A stretch of DNA of 64,000 bases from Rhodobacteraceae bacterium DSL-40. GTDB taxonomy: Bacteria > Pseudomonadota > Alphaproteobacteria > Rhodobacterales > Rhodobacteraceae. This document shows positions 37,743 to 45,995 of the stretch, piece by piece. The notes beneath the pieces were generated by a model. It saw only the letters and a program-made list of their open reading frames with translations. It had not been told where the DNA came from and made no database searches. The position numbers were made by a program, and so were the translations under genes. The stretch lies in contig QKPN01000003.1 of the NCBI GenBank assembly GCA_003258405.1, positions 1 to 64,000 of the forward strand, given 5' to 3'. How positions within the stretch are numbered: the stretch's first letter is position 1; each line of letters starts with the position of its first letter.

Positions 37743-39070
37743 GCGCCAGAATCTTCATTGTCGATGACGATGACGATCATCTGTCGGCGCTTGCCGATCT
37801 GATCGACGCCTCGGGATATGGCGTGCAGACATTCGACACCGCGGGTGCCGCGTTGGCGGCGATGACGGAGCAGCCGGATCTTGTCATCAGCGATCTGCGC
37901 ATGCCCGGCATGGACGGCATTGCCTTTCTCAAACAGCTTCGGGCGCAGCGGCATGGCGTGCCCGTCGTGCTGCTGACAGGCAACGGTGATGTCGGCCACG
38001 CGGTGGAAGCCATTCGCGCAGGCGCCGAAGACTTCCTGGAAAAACCTTACGACTCCGCACATCTCCTGGCGGTGGTCCGCCGCACCCTGGAGGCCCAAGC
38101 CGCGCGGAACGAGGTCGAACGCCTGCAACAGGTGCTCGCCGAGCGTGCCGACAGCAACATCCTCGGGCGGTCCCGCGCCATGCAGCAATTTCGCAAGCGC
38201 ATTTCGGTTTTGGCCTCGGTCGATCTTGATGTGCTCATCACCGGCGAGACGGGAACGGGCAAGGAGCTCGCCGCCCGTGCCATCCATGCCGCGAGCACCC
38301 GGTCAGACGGCCCGTTTGTGGCGCTCAATTGCGCGGCCCTGCCGGAAACCATGGCGGAAACGATCCTGTTCGGTCACGGTGCGGGCGCCCTGGCGCACGA
38401 TGCCGAGGGCCGTGCAGGCAAGCTGGAAGCGGCTCATGGCGGCACACTGATGCTCGATGAGGTCGAAACGATGCCGATGGCCATTCAGGCCAAGCTGTTG
38501 CGGGTCCTGCAGGAGCGCAGTTTCGAGCGCATGGGGGACACGGTCGCACGGCGTCTGGATGTCCGGGTGATAGCGACGACGAAAGCCAACCTGCGCCTGC
38601 TCGACACCTTCCGCCCGGATCTCTTCTTTCGGCTGGCCGGGGCAGAGCTGACGACGCCGACACTGCGCGAAGCGGGCGAGGATATCCCCCTGATCTTTGC
38701 CCATTACGCGCAGCTCGCCGCGCGCCGCTATGGCCGCTCGGCCCCGGAACTGCCCTGGACGCTGTCGCAGAAACTCAAGCGTCAGGCCTGGAGCGGCAAT
38801 GTGCGCGAGTTGAAGTCAAGTGCCGAGGCCTTTGCGCTTGGGCTGGTCGAGTTTGAAGGCACAGGCGCGCCCCTGTCGGCCCCGATGACACTTGCCGATC
38901 GCGTCGCCGAGTTCGAAGCCCGCGAGATTTCTGCGGTTCTGGATGCCCATGCAGGCAACACCCTGCGCGCGGCAGAGACCCTCGGGCTTCCGCGACGCAC
39001 CCTGAATGACAAGATGCGACGATATGCGATCTCGTCGGATGCTGAGCGCAAACCGGACGAACCTGGATAG
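37739..39070 (+). CDS. NtrC/DctD-family response regulator lacking GAFTGA
   Basis: The 443-residue protein has a receiver domain (phospho-acceptor Asp52 in ISDLRMPGMDG), an AAA+ domain with Walker A GETGTGKE (169-176) and Walker B GGTLMLDEVE, and a C-terminal Fis-type HTH (NTLRAAETLGLPRRTLNDKM). Residues 216-221, where family members have GAFTGA for sigma-54 contact, read GALAHD. The arginine-finger/second region is also loose (PDLFFRLAGAEL, TLREAGEDI). It therefore probably does not work with sigma-54 and may regulate sigma-70 promoters, as known for Rhodobacter capsulatus NtrC. It is expected to act on the TRAP operon. Confidence 0.88.
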   Translation: MSARIFIVDDDDDHLSALADLIDASGYGVQTFDTAGAALAAMTEQPDLVISDLRMPGMDGIAFLKQLRAQRHGVPVVLLTGNGDVGHAVEAIRAGAEDFLEKPYDSAHLLAVVRRTLEAQAARNEVERLQQVLAERADSNILGRSRAMQQFRKRISVLASVDLDVLITGETGTGKELAARAIHAASTRSDGPFVALNCAALPETMAETILFGHGAGALAHDAEGRAGKLEAAHGGTLMLDEVETMPMAIQAKLLRVLQERSFERMGDTVARRLDVRVIATTKANLRLLDTFRPDLFFRLAGAELTTPTLREAGEDIPLIFAHYAQLAARRYGRSAPELPWTLSQKLKRQAWSGNVRELKSSAEAFALGLVEFEGTGAPLSAPMTLADRVAEFEAREISAVLDAHAGNTLRAAETLGLPRRTLNDKMRRYAISSDAERKPDEPG

Positions 39071-39161
39071 CGCTCCGGTAGCGGTTTCTTTCCATGTCCT
39101 CCAGCCAGCTCGAAAGCCGACCTCAAGGAGGACCACCTGTCAGGGGGTAGACCAGCCCCGC

Positions 39162-39803
39162 TCAGACGGCCTGCAGGAGGCCGGTTTCAAGTGCGAACCA
39201 GACCAGCTGAGCGTCCGTTTCCAGCCCGAGTATGCTCTTGATCTGGTAGTGGTTGTTGCGAACCGTCTTCTGGCTGATCGCCAGTTCCTCCGCGACCCGC
39301 TCGGCTGGCCAGCCGCGGGCGAGCAGACAGAGGATCTCGGTCTGGCGCGGGCTGAGGTCCGCGAGGCCGCTACGCATGCCCGATACGCGATCGCGGGCAA
39401 TCGCCTCGATCACGTCGGGAGAGATCACCGTCCGCCCCTGCAACGCGCCGAATATCGCCTCGATCAGGGTCTTCGGATCGCTGCATTTGGTGATATAGCT
39501 CGTCGCGCCCGCCTTGATGGCCTTCAGCGCAAAGGCTGCGCTCAGGTGCATCGTGAAGACGACGATCCTGGCGCTGTCGTCATACTGCCGGATGTGGCGG
39601 ACAGCTTCGATGCCGCTCGCACCGGGCAGCGTGACGTCCATGACCACAACATCGGGCTTCAGGGCACGAAACTGAGCATAGGCGGTTCGGGCGTCCTCCG
39701 CCTCTCCGACGATCTTCAGCCCGGGTTGCAGGTCGATCAATCGGCGGTAGCCTTCGCGCACGACCGGATGGTCGTCGACGATGATGACGCTGAACTCCTT
39801 CAT
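39162..39803 (-). CDS. NarL/FixJ-family response regulator
   Basis: The 213-residue protein has a receiver domain with Asp56 in VVMDVTLPG and conserved Thr/Lys, and a C-terminal LuxR-type HTH (LSPRQTEILCLLARGW ... ISQKTVRNNHYQIKS). It overlaps the 3' end of its cognate kinase gene by 4 nt. It ends tail to tail with the DctD-like gene after a 91-nt gap with no evident terminator. Its kinase is divergent from the MoxR operon, so that operon is the likely target. The arrangement is like the mxaYX regulators that lie divergent from methanol oxidation genes in Paracoccus; the analogy is positional. Confidence 0.9.
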   Translation of the reverse strand: MKEFSVIIVDDHPVVREGYRRLIDLQPGLKIVGEAEDARTAYAQFRALKPDVVVMDVTLPGASGIEAVRHIRQYDDSARIVVFTMHLSAAFALKAIKAGATSYITKCSDPKTLIEAIFGALQGRTVISPDVIEAIARDRVSGMRSGLADLSPRQTEILCLLARGWPAERVAEELAISQKTVRNNHYQIKSILGLETDAQLVWFALETGLLQAV

Positions 39804-41137
39804 GCCGCGCAGCGCCCCCTCGCGTCGGGCAGCGTCACCCGGATACGAACGCCCCGGCCCGTGTTCTGCAAACGCAGCGTTCCGCCCATGGCCTCCGTCC
39901 GTTCCGACATGCCAAGAAGGCCGTGGCCCGGCGCGCCGCCGTCCGCCCGCCCGCCGCCATCATCCTCGACGGTCAGCGCGATCCCGTCACCGTCGGGATG
40001 GAGCGATACCGCGACCTGCGACGGCGTTCCGTGCCGCATGGCATTCGTCACGCATTCCTGCACGATGCGGTAGAGGTCCAGCAACACCGCGCCACTCATG
40101 CCGTCTTCGTCCAGCGTGCTGTCCAGCGTCAGACGGGCGTTGCTCTGGGCCTGCCAGCCGGACAACATGCCGCGCAGGCTCGCGACAAGCCCCACCTCGT
40201 CGAGGTCGGGCGGGCGCAACCGGGCAAACGCACCACGCAGACAGCTCATCATCGCACGGATATTGGCCCCGATGGCATCGGCATCTCGGGCCAGCGCCGG
40301 GCTCTCGGGCGGCGCGGTCAGACGGATCGATGCCGCAAGTGCCGCGGTCGCGGTCAGCATCTGGCCGAACTCGTCATGCAGGTCGCGGGCCAGCTGTCGG
40401 CGTTCAACGTCCTCGACCTCGATCAGGCGGCGCGTCAGGTTTCGACGCGCTTCGGTGCTGGTCCTGAGCTGCTGCGCGAGCCGGTTGACCGCTTCGGCGA
40501 CAAGACGGAATTCCGGCGCGCCGGAGGCCGTGACACGCGTGTCGAGGTCGCCCTTGCTGAGCCGGTCAAGCCCCCGGACAATGCCGCTCACCGGCTCCAG
40601 CCGCGAATAGATCGCGATGGTTCCAAGCAAGAGCACCCCCGCGGCCATTCCCAGCGTCTGCCAGAGCGCCAACCGAACCCGTTGCCAGGCAAGTGTCGCG
40701 GCGGCAACGGGGTCGAAACTCACCTCGATCCCGTAGACGCCGTCCTGCGACGCGCTGCCTGCGCCGGTTACCCGCGCCGGTTCGCCGAAGATGCGCGTGA
40801 CCGCCTTGCGGAACTTCTCGGGTGCAACGGGTCCGAAGACCTGCCAGCTGGCGCACATGCGCCGTTCCGTGATCCGGCGCTGCTCGAACCGGATGCAGGT
40901 GCCCGGAGCCATCAGGCCCAGAAGCTTGATCGACGTCATCTCGGCATAGAGCGGTTCGCCCGCGCGTGGCTCCATGTGGTAGTTGCGTTCGAGAACGTAG
41001 CCTGCCCGCGTCAACGTGTTGCGTGTCATGAGATCGGCGGTCTCGTAGGCCCCCGCAGCGGCAAGACCGATGGTGATGGCCCCCGCGGCCAGCGCCACCA
41101 GCCAGAGCGTCAGAACCAGTCGCAGCCTGAGACTCAT
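39800..41137 (-). CDS. Sensor histidine kinase, HisKA_3 (NarX/UhpB-like) type
   Basis: The 445-residue membrane kinase has TM1 (about 9-30), a periplasmic region of about 125 residues with two cysteines (Cys81, Cys95), TM2 (about 158-177), a HAMP-like segment, HisKA_3 with His254 in RDLHDEFGQML, and an HATPase domain ending GHGLLGMSERTEAMGG. The paired periplasmic cysteines could sense redox or form a structural disulfide. GGGGAGGAG stands 6 nt before the ATG. Upstream, 153 nt separate it from the divergent MoxR gene. Confidence 0.9.
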   Translation of the reverse strand: MSLRLRLVLTLWLVALAAGAITIGLAAAGAYETADLMTRNTLTRAGYVLERNYHMEPRAGEPLYAEMTSIKLLGLMAPGTCIRFEQRRITERRMCASWQVFGPVAPEKFRKAVTRIFGEPARVTGAGSASQDGVYGIEVSFDPVAAATLAWQRVRLALWQTLGMAAGVLLLGTIAIYSRLEPVSGIVRGLDRLSKGDLDTRVTASGAPEFRLVAEAVNRLAQQLRTSTEARRNLTRRLIEVEDVERRQLARDLHDEFGQMLTATAALAASIRLTAPPESPALARDADAIGANIRAMMSCLRGAFARLRPPDLDEVGLVASLRGMLSGWQAQSNARLTLDSTLDEDGMSGAVLLDLYRIVQECVTNAMRHGTPSQVAVSLHPDGDGIALTVEDDGGGRADGGAPGHGLLGMSERTEAMGGTLRLQNTGRGVRIRVTLPDARGRCAA

Positions 41138-41173
41138 CACAGCTCCTCCCCGAACGTCCGGGCTCCGAGGATC

Positions 41174-41218
41174 GGGGAAACCCGCCGGTCTGTCTCGGGC
41201 AAATTGCCCGACGTTTCC
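41174..41218. promoter_or_regulatory. Operator-like cluster between the kinase and the MoxR operon
   Basis: A perfect palindrome CGGGCAA-A-TTGCCCG (41196-41210) continues into GACGTTTCC (41210-41218); GGGGAAAC, the inverse of GTTTCCCC, lies at 41174-41181. GGGCA-N2-TTGCCCGAC and GACGTTTCC are also found upstream of the TRAP operon. The position between divergent genes suits a regulator acting on both directions. Confidence 0.55.
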
Positions 41219-41290
41219 GGTTTTCTCGTGAAAGGCTTTGTCGAAGCGCCCCGGCGTGGCTTCATGCAGCAAGATGATCGGGAGAAACGC

Positions 41291-42268
41291 ATGGAAGATC
41301 TTGCACCTGCCGGACCGTTGGCGGAAGCCGCGCAGACGCTGATACGCCGCATGGAAGACGGGCTGATCGGCCAGTCCGTTCTTGTCGAACGGCTGGTGAT
41401 CAGCCTGCTGACCGGCGGGCACGTGCTGATCGAAGGTCCGCCGGGGCTTGCCAAGACGCGATCCGTCAGGCGGCTGTCCGACGCCGTGGAGGGCAGCTTT
41501 GCCCGTATCCAGTGCACACCCGACCTGATGCCCTCGGACGTAACGGGAACACAGGTCTGGCGGCAGGACAGCGGGACGATGGAGTTTCTGCACGGTCCTG
41601 TCTTTCACTCACTCGTCCTGGTCGACGAGATCAACCGCGCGCCTCCGAAGGTTCAATCCGCCTTGCTGGAAGCCATGGCGGAGAAACAGGTGACCAGTGG
41701 CACCATGGCGCGCCCTTTGCCTGAGCCGTTCATGGTCGTGGCGACCCAGAACCCGCTGGAGCAGGAAGGCACGTTCCCGTTGCCGGAAGCACAGCTGGAC
41801 CGTTTCCTGTTCCACGTCCTGCTCGATCTGCCGGATGAAGCGACAGAACTTGCAATCCTCGATCTGGTGGAGGGCGAATTGCGCGCCCATGCGGGTCAGA
41901 CGGGTCCGAGCCTCGCGCAGTCGACCCTTGCAGCGATGAAGGAAGAGGTGGTGCAGGTTCACCTCTCCCCCGCGCTCAGGCGCTACATCGTCGCGCTGGT
42001 AATGATGACGCGGCGGGCGGGCAACGGGCTGGCCGTGACCGACCGGATCCGCCACGCGGTCAGCCCGCGCGGGACGCTGTCGCTCGCCGCGGCGGCGCGG
42101 GCCCGGGCCTGGCTGAACGGCCGCGACTACGCGGTGCCGGAAGACGTGAAGGCGCTTGCCCCCGACGTACTCTGCCACCGCATGGCGCCGACCTGGCGTG
42201 CAGAGGCTGCCGGCGAGACGTCACGCGGCATCATGGCCGAGATCCTCTCCGTCGTGGAGCCGCTCTGA
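41291..42268 (+). CDS. MoxR-family AAA+ ATPase
   Basis: MoxR ATPases act as chaperones that work with vWA proteins to mature enzyme complexes, for example metal insertion into methanol dehydrogenase. The 325-residue protein has Walker A EGPPGLAKT, Walker B LVDEINRAPPKVQ, sensor 1 ATQNPLEQEGT, the QLDRFLF arginine region and a lid domain. ATG 41291 is chosen because GGGAG lies 7 nt upstream; an in-frame ATG at 41264 lacks such a signal. Ends by overlapping the DUF58 start (shared A at 42268). First gene of a seven-gene operon. Confidence 0.92.
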   Translation: MEDLAPAGPLAEAAQTLIRRMEDGLIGQSVLVERLVISLLTGGHVLIEGPPGLAKTRSVRRLSDAVEGSFARIQCTPDLMPSDVTGTQVWRQDSGTMEFLHGPVFHSLVLVDEINRAPPKVQSALLEAMAEKQVTSGTMARPLPEPFMVVATQNPLEQEGTFPLPEAQLDRFLFHVLLDLPDEATELAILDLVEGELRAHAGQTGPSLAQSTLAAMKEEVVQVHLSPALRRYIVALVMMTRRAGNGLAVTDRIRHAVSPRGTLSLAAAARARAWLNGRDYAVPEDVKALAPDVLCHRMAPTWRAEAAGETSRGIMAEILSVVEPL

Positions 42269-43107
42269 TGAACGGCGCGATCTCGGGAGCCGTCCTTTCG
42301 CTGAACCGCCTGGTGGCACTCGCCTCCGCCGCGACGCCCATGTCGCATGAGGGCCTCGCGCGGGGGCAGGTTGCGGGCCTCTCCGGGCCGCGCCGGGGAG
42401 AAGGCGGCGACCTCTACGACCTCCGGCCCTTCGTGGACGGGGATGACCAGCGCCGGATGGACCCTGCCGCCACGGCGCGCAGCGGGCGGCCGCAGCTGCG
42501 CCGCCGGCACGAGGAAGTGGAGCGCAGCCTGCTGCTCGTCGTCGACATGCGATCCTCCATGCTCTGGGGCACGAAGCGACGGTTCCGCTCCGTTGCGGCC
42601 GCGGAATCCGCGGCGCTCGAAGGCTGGCGTTGCGTCCGCTCCGGCGGACGGTGCGGCCTCGCGATCCTGCGCGACGGTGGCCTGGAGTGGCGGCCCGCGC
42701 GCCCGCGCGAGGCGGCGATGCTGGAGATTGCGGCCACCCTGGCCCGCACACACGCCGAGGTCATGACAGAGCCGGAGGGAGACCCGCGCCCCCTGACCGA
42801 CATGTTGCCGGAAATCGCCGCGCGCATCGCCTCCGGCACGGCAATCCTGCTGGCCACCGGGCTGGACGCGCCCGGTGACGGCTTTGTACCGATCGTGACA
42901 ACACTGGCGCGACGCAATCCGTTCGAAGTCCTTCTCGTGCAGGACGCCGTGGAGACGGCGCCGCCGTCCGGGCATTTCAGCGCGCGCATTGGCCGCGCGC
43001 TGTCACGCGGGCGCTTCGGCGCATCCCGGACGGCGGCACTGTTGTCGGAACACGCGATTTCATTCCGGATCGTGCGCTCGGGCCAACCGGAGGACCTCTC
43101 GGCATGA
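42268..43107 (+). CDS. DUF58 domain-containing protein
   Basis: The 279-residue protein matches the DUF58 family, which has a degenerate vWA-like fold: GEGGDLYDLRPFVDGDD (family R-x-Y-x-x-GD-x-x-R region), DWRATARSG-like RMDPAATARSGRPQLR and a strand LLLVVDMRSSM that replaces the MIDAS. In mox/bat operons this position is that of MxaS. It probably bridges the MoxR ATPase and its clients. No signal peptide, so cytoplasmic or peripheral. Overlaps both neighbours. Confidence 0.85.
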   Translation: MNGAISGAVLSLNRLVALASAATPMSHEGLARGQVAGLSGPRRGEGGDLYDLRPFVDGDDQRRMDPAATARSGRPQLRRRHEEVERSLLLVVDMRSSMLWGTKRRFRSVAAAESAALEGWRCVRSGGRCGLAILRDGGLEWRPARPREAAMLEIAATLARTHAEVMTEPEGDPRPLTDMLPEIAARIASGTAILLATGLDAPGDGFVPIVTTLARRNPFEVLLVQDAVETAPPSGHFSARIGRALSRGRFGASRTAALLSEHAISFRIVRSGQPEDLSA

Positions 43108-43472
43108 CGCCGGAAGACCTCGTGTCGCGCTTGGCGCCGGTGCGCGTGCCGGAGGATTTCGCCCGCTTCGGCCTTCAGGATGCACTGGCCGTCATCGCGC
43201 TGGGTCTGTTGGGCGGATTGCTCCTGTCCATCATGTTGCGCGGCCTGACCCGGCCCCGCCCCCATGCCATTCATCAGACTCGCGCCCGGATCGCCGCCTT
43301 GAGCGGTCTTGCTCCTCAAGAACGCGTGGCCGGTTTGGCGCTCCTCTTGCGCGAACTGGGCGAAGACATCCCGCCGCAGATGCGGATGGCTCTTTATGAT
43401 CCGGACGCCCCTGCCGATCCGATCGTGCTTGAAGCGGCCATCCTTGCAGCGGCCCGGAGGCGCGGCCGATGA
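43104..43472 (+). CDS. Small membrane protein, DUF4381-like
   Basis: The 122-residue protein has a short N-terminal region with RLAPVRVPEDF, one hydrophobic helix (about residues 27-48) and a cytoplasmic helical tail with VAGLALLLRELGEDIPP. That layout and the place between DUF58 and the first vWA gene match DUF4381, though it lacks the usual Trp-rich PPAPGWW motif, so the assignment rests partly on position. Overlaps both neighbours by 4 nt. Confidence 0.6.
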   Translation: MTPEDLVSRLAPVRVPEDFARFGLQDALAVIALGLLGGLLLSIMLRGLTRPRPHAIHQTRARIAALSGLAPQERVAGLALLLRELGEDIPPQMRMALYDPDAPADPIVLEAAILAAARRRGR

Positions 43473-44425
43473 GCTTTGCCGCACCCTGGGCCTTCTGCCT
43501 GCTGCCCCTGCCACTCCTGCTGCTTCGCATCCTTCCACCGCGCAGATTTGCCAGTGGCGCGCTGAGCCTGCCACCGGCGCTGGCCGCCGCCTTCCGACCG
43601 ACCGCCTCACTGCCAGTCCGTCGCCACGCGCGCCTGATCGTCCTTGCCTGCGCCTGGATCGCGCTGGTCACGGCACTGACCGGCCCCCGGCAGGAACGCG
43701 CGCTGGACGTGGTGCCCGCATCCGGACGGGACATCGTGCTGGCGCTGGACCTGTCCGGGTCGATGGAGCGGGAGGATTTCGTGCTGGATGGCCAGACCGC
43801 CTCACGCCTTGCCGCTGTCCAGTCCGTGGCAGCCCAGTTCGTCCGCGGGCGCACCGGGGACCGCGTCGGGCTGGTGGTGTTCGGGGACCGCGCCTATGTC
43901 GCGGCCGCCCCGACCCATGATGTCTCTGCCGTGGCGCAGGCCATCGGAACCCTTCAGATCGGCATATCCGGCAAGGCGACGGCCATCGCCGACGGGCTGG
44001 GCCTCGCCATCCGCCGTCTCCGGGGGCGCGATGCGGAGAGCCGTATCATCATCCTGCTCTCCGACGGGCAGGATACCACGGGGGCGGTTGATCCGGTGGC
44101 TGCGGCGCAGGCGGCGCAGGACCTCGGGATGAGGGTCTACACCATCGCACTGGGGCCTGCAGATCTGGCCGATGACCCGAAGGCACGGGATGCCGTCGAC
44201 AGCGAAACCCTGCGGCGCATCGCCGAGGCTGCAGGAGGCGAGACCTTTCGCGTCAGATCGACGGAAGACCTCGAGCGCGTCACCAGCGCCATCGACAGGC
44301 TGGAGCCGAGCCTTGCGGACATGCCCCCGGTCCGGACGTGGCGCTTCTACTGGCCGTGGTTCGCGGGCCTGGCAGCAGCAGGCCTCGGCCTCTCCCTGGC
44401 GCTGCACGCGAAGGAGAGGGTATGA
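43469..44425 (+). CDS. vWA domain membrane protein, BatA/MxaC-like
   Basis: The 318-residue protein has two N-terminal hydrophobic helices (about 4-20 and 55-75), a vWA domain with an intact MIDAS (DLSGSM with threonine/aspartate ligands in VVFGDRAYV and LSDGQDTTG) and a C-terminal membrane helix (about 292-311). It would present the metal-binding vWA domain between two membrane anchors, as in BatA and MxaC, partners of MoxR. Stop overlaps the next vWA gene by 4 nt. Confidence 0.88.
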   Translation: MSFAAPWAFCLLPLPLLLLRILPPRRFASGALSLPPALAAAFRPTASLPVRRHARLIVLACAWIALVTALTGPRQERALDVVPASGRDIVLALDLSGSMEREDFVLDGQTASRLAAVQSVAAQFVRGRTGDRVGLVVFGDRAYVAAAPTHDVSAVAQAIGTLQIGISGKATAIADGLGLAIRRLRGRDAESRIIILLSDGQDTTGAVDPVAAAQAAQDLGMRVYTIALGPADLADDPKARDAVDSETLRRIAEAAGGETFRVRSTEDLERVTSAIDRLEPSLADMPPVRTWRFYWPWFAGLAAAGLGLSLALHAKERV

Positions 44426-45351
44426 CACTCCCCGAATTCATCCTGCTGAGGCCGCTCTGGCTGCTGGGGCTGCCCCTTGCCCCGGTCGCCGCGGCACTGG
44501 TGGCGCGACGGGCGGATGGCATGGCGGAATGGCGTGCCGTGGTCGATCCCGATCTTCTCGAGGCAATGCGCCTCCGGGGTCATGTCACCCCGCCACGCTC
44601 AGGCCCCGATCCCTGGCTGATGGCGCTGGCCCTCGCGCTGCTCTGTGCCGGGCTGGCGGGCCCCGCGAACCGCGACCATCATGCACCTCTTCTGCGCAAT
44701 CGCGACGCGCTGATGATCCTCTTCGACCTCTCACCCTCCATGACCAGGGGGGGCGGCCTGGATGACGCACAGGCAGCCGTGTCGCGGCTGATCGACATCG
44801 GCGCTGCCCGTCCCGCCGGCCTGATCGTCTATGCCGGGGAGAGTTTCCTCGCCAGCATTCCCACCGACGATCCGGCGGCGCTGCAAGGCATGATCGCCGT
44901 GACGGACAGCGAAACCATGCCGGTCGGGGGCAGCCGTCCGGACCGGGCCCTGATGATGGCCCGCCGTGTCCTTGCAGATGCCGCGTCGGTGGCCCCCGAT
45001 GTGGTGCTGGTCTCCGATGGCGGCGGCATGGGGCCGGTCGCCGCTGACGTCGCCCGCCAGATGGCGGCAGACGGGATCCGGATCTCGGGCATCTTCGTTC
45101 CGCAGGACGCGCCACCCTATGGCCTGCCTGCGGCAATGGCAGAAAGCCTGCAGGCAGTGGTCGAGGCGGGTGGCGGAGAGATGGCGAGCGCCTCCGATCT
45201 CGCCTCGATCGGCACGCTGCTCTCGGCACGGCGCAAGCCGCAGCAGCAGGAAGCGGACCTGCGCGCCCTGGAGTACCGAGACCTCGGACCGTGGCTTGCC
45301 GCGCTGGCGCTCCTTCCCCTGGCATTGCTGTTCCGGCGGAGGCAGACATGA
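44422..45351 (+). CDS. vWA domain membrane protein, BatB/MxaL-like
   Basis: The 309-residue protein resembles its neighbour: N-terminal helices (about 10-30 and 64-80), a vWA domain with MIDAS DLSPSM and VYAGESF/LVSDGGG segments, and a C-terminal helix near 285-303 followed by RRRQT. AAGGAGAGGG precedes the ATG at 44422; the open frame extends upstream but overlaps the previous gene. Two consecutive vWA genes behind MoxR are the hallmark of Bat and Mxa operons. Confidence 0.88.
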   Translation: MTLPEFILLRPLWLLGLPLAPVAAALVARRADGMAEWRAVVDPDLLEAMRLRGHVTPPRSGPDPWLMALALALLCAGLAGPANRDHHAPLLRNRDALMILFDLSPSMTRGGGLDDAQAAVSRLIDIGAARPAGLIVYAGESFLASIPTDDPAALQGMIAVTDSETMPVGGSRPDRALMMARRVLADAASVAPDVVLVSDGGGMGPVAADVARQMAADGIRISGIFVPQDAPPYGLPAAMAESLQAVVEAGGGEMASASDLASIGTLLSARRKPQQQEADLRALEYRDLGPWLAALALLPLALLFRRRQT

Positions 45352-45995
45352 GGGCCCGTCTCATCGCCATCGCGGCGACGGCCTGCGCGCTTGCCGCCGG
45401 ACCGCAAGCCTGGGGCAAGCTCGCATGGCAGGCAGGCTTCCCCTCCCTCGCCGTGCCGCTTGTCAGCGATCCCTCGGCGCGGGCGGCCGCACTCTACGCC
45501 GCGGGCCGCTATGCCGAAGCCGACGCCGGGTTCGCCGCCGTCGGCCGCAGCGCCACCTATGACCGCGGCCTCACCCTGGCGGCAACCGGCGAATATGCGC
45601 TCTCGGTCGCCTATTTCGACGCCGTGCTGTTTGCCAACCGCTATGACACCGAAGCGCGCCACAACCGGGACACGGTCAAGGCGCTGGTCCCGCCCGTTGT
45701 CGGAGAGGCCATGGGCCACGGCCGCATCGAGGCAATCCTTGCCGAGGCAGGCATAAGGGCCGTGGCCTTCGATCCCGACGCTCCGGAGCAGAGAATCGTG
45801 CAGACGGAAGTCGATCCACAGCGCGAGTCCAACAGGCGCCCCGTCACCGGGGATCGCACCGCCGCCGCCGACACGGCATGGATCGACTCTCTGGAAGACA
45901 CGCCAGGCGCATACCTGAAAGCCAGGCTGGCCGCCGAGATGGAGCGCCGCCGTGCCGAAGGCGAGGCCCACAAGGAGGAACCGGACCAGTGGTGA
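45348..45995 (+). CDS. TPR-like exported protein (BatC/BatE-type)
   Basis: The 215-residue protein has an N-terminal signal or anchor (about residues 5-20) and one or two tetratricopeptide-like units (ARAAALYAAGRYAEADAGF and ALSVAYFDAVLFANRYDTEA), then a charged tail. In Bat operons a TPR protein scaffolds the vWA proteins; in methanol clusters the equivalent place is held by MxaK. Assignment is by fold and position. Overlaps both neighbours. Confidence 0.65.
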   Translation: MRARLIAIAATACALAAGPQAWGKLAWQAGFPSLAVPLVSDPSARAAALYAAGRYAEADAGFAAVGRSATYDRGLTLAATGEYALSVAYFDAVLFANRYDTEARHNRDTVKALVPPVVGEAMGHGRIEAILAEAGIRAVAFDPDAPEQRIVQTEVDPQRESNRRPVTGDRTAAADTAWIDSLEDTPGAYLKARLAAEMERRRAEGEAHKEEPDQW

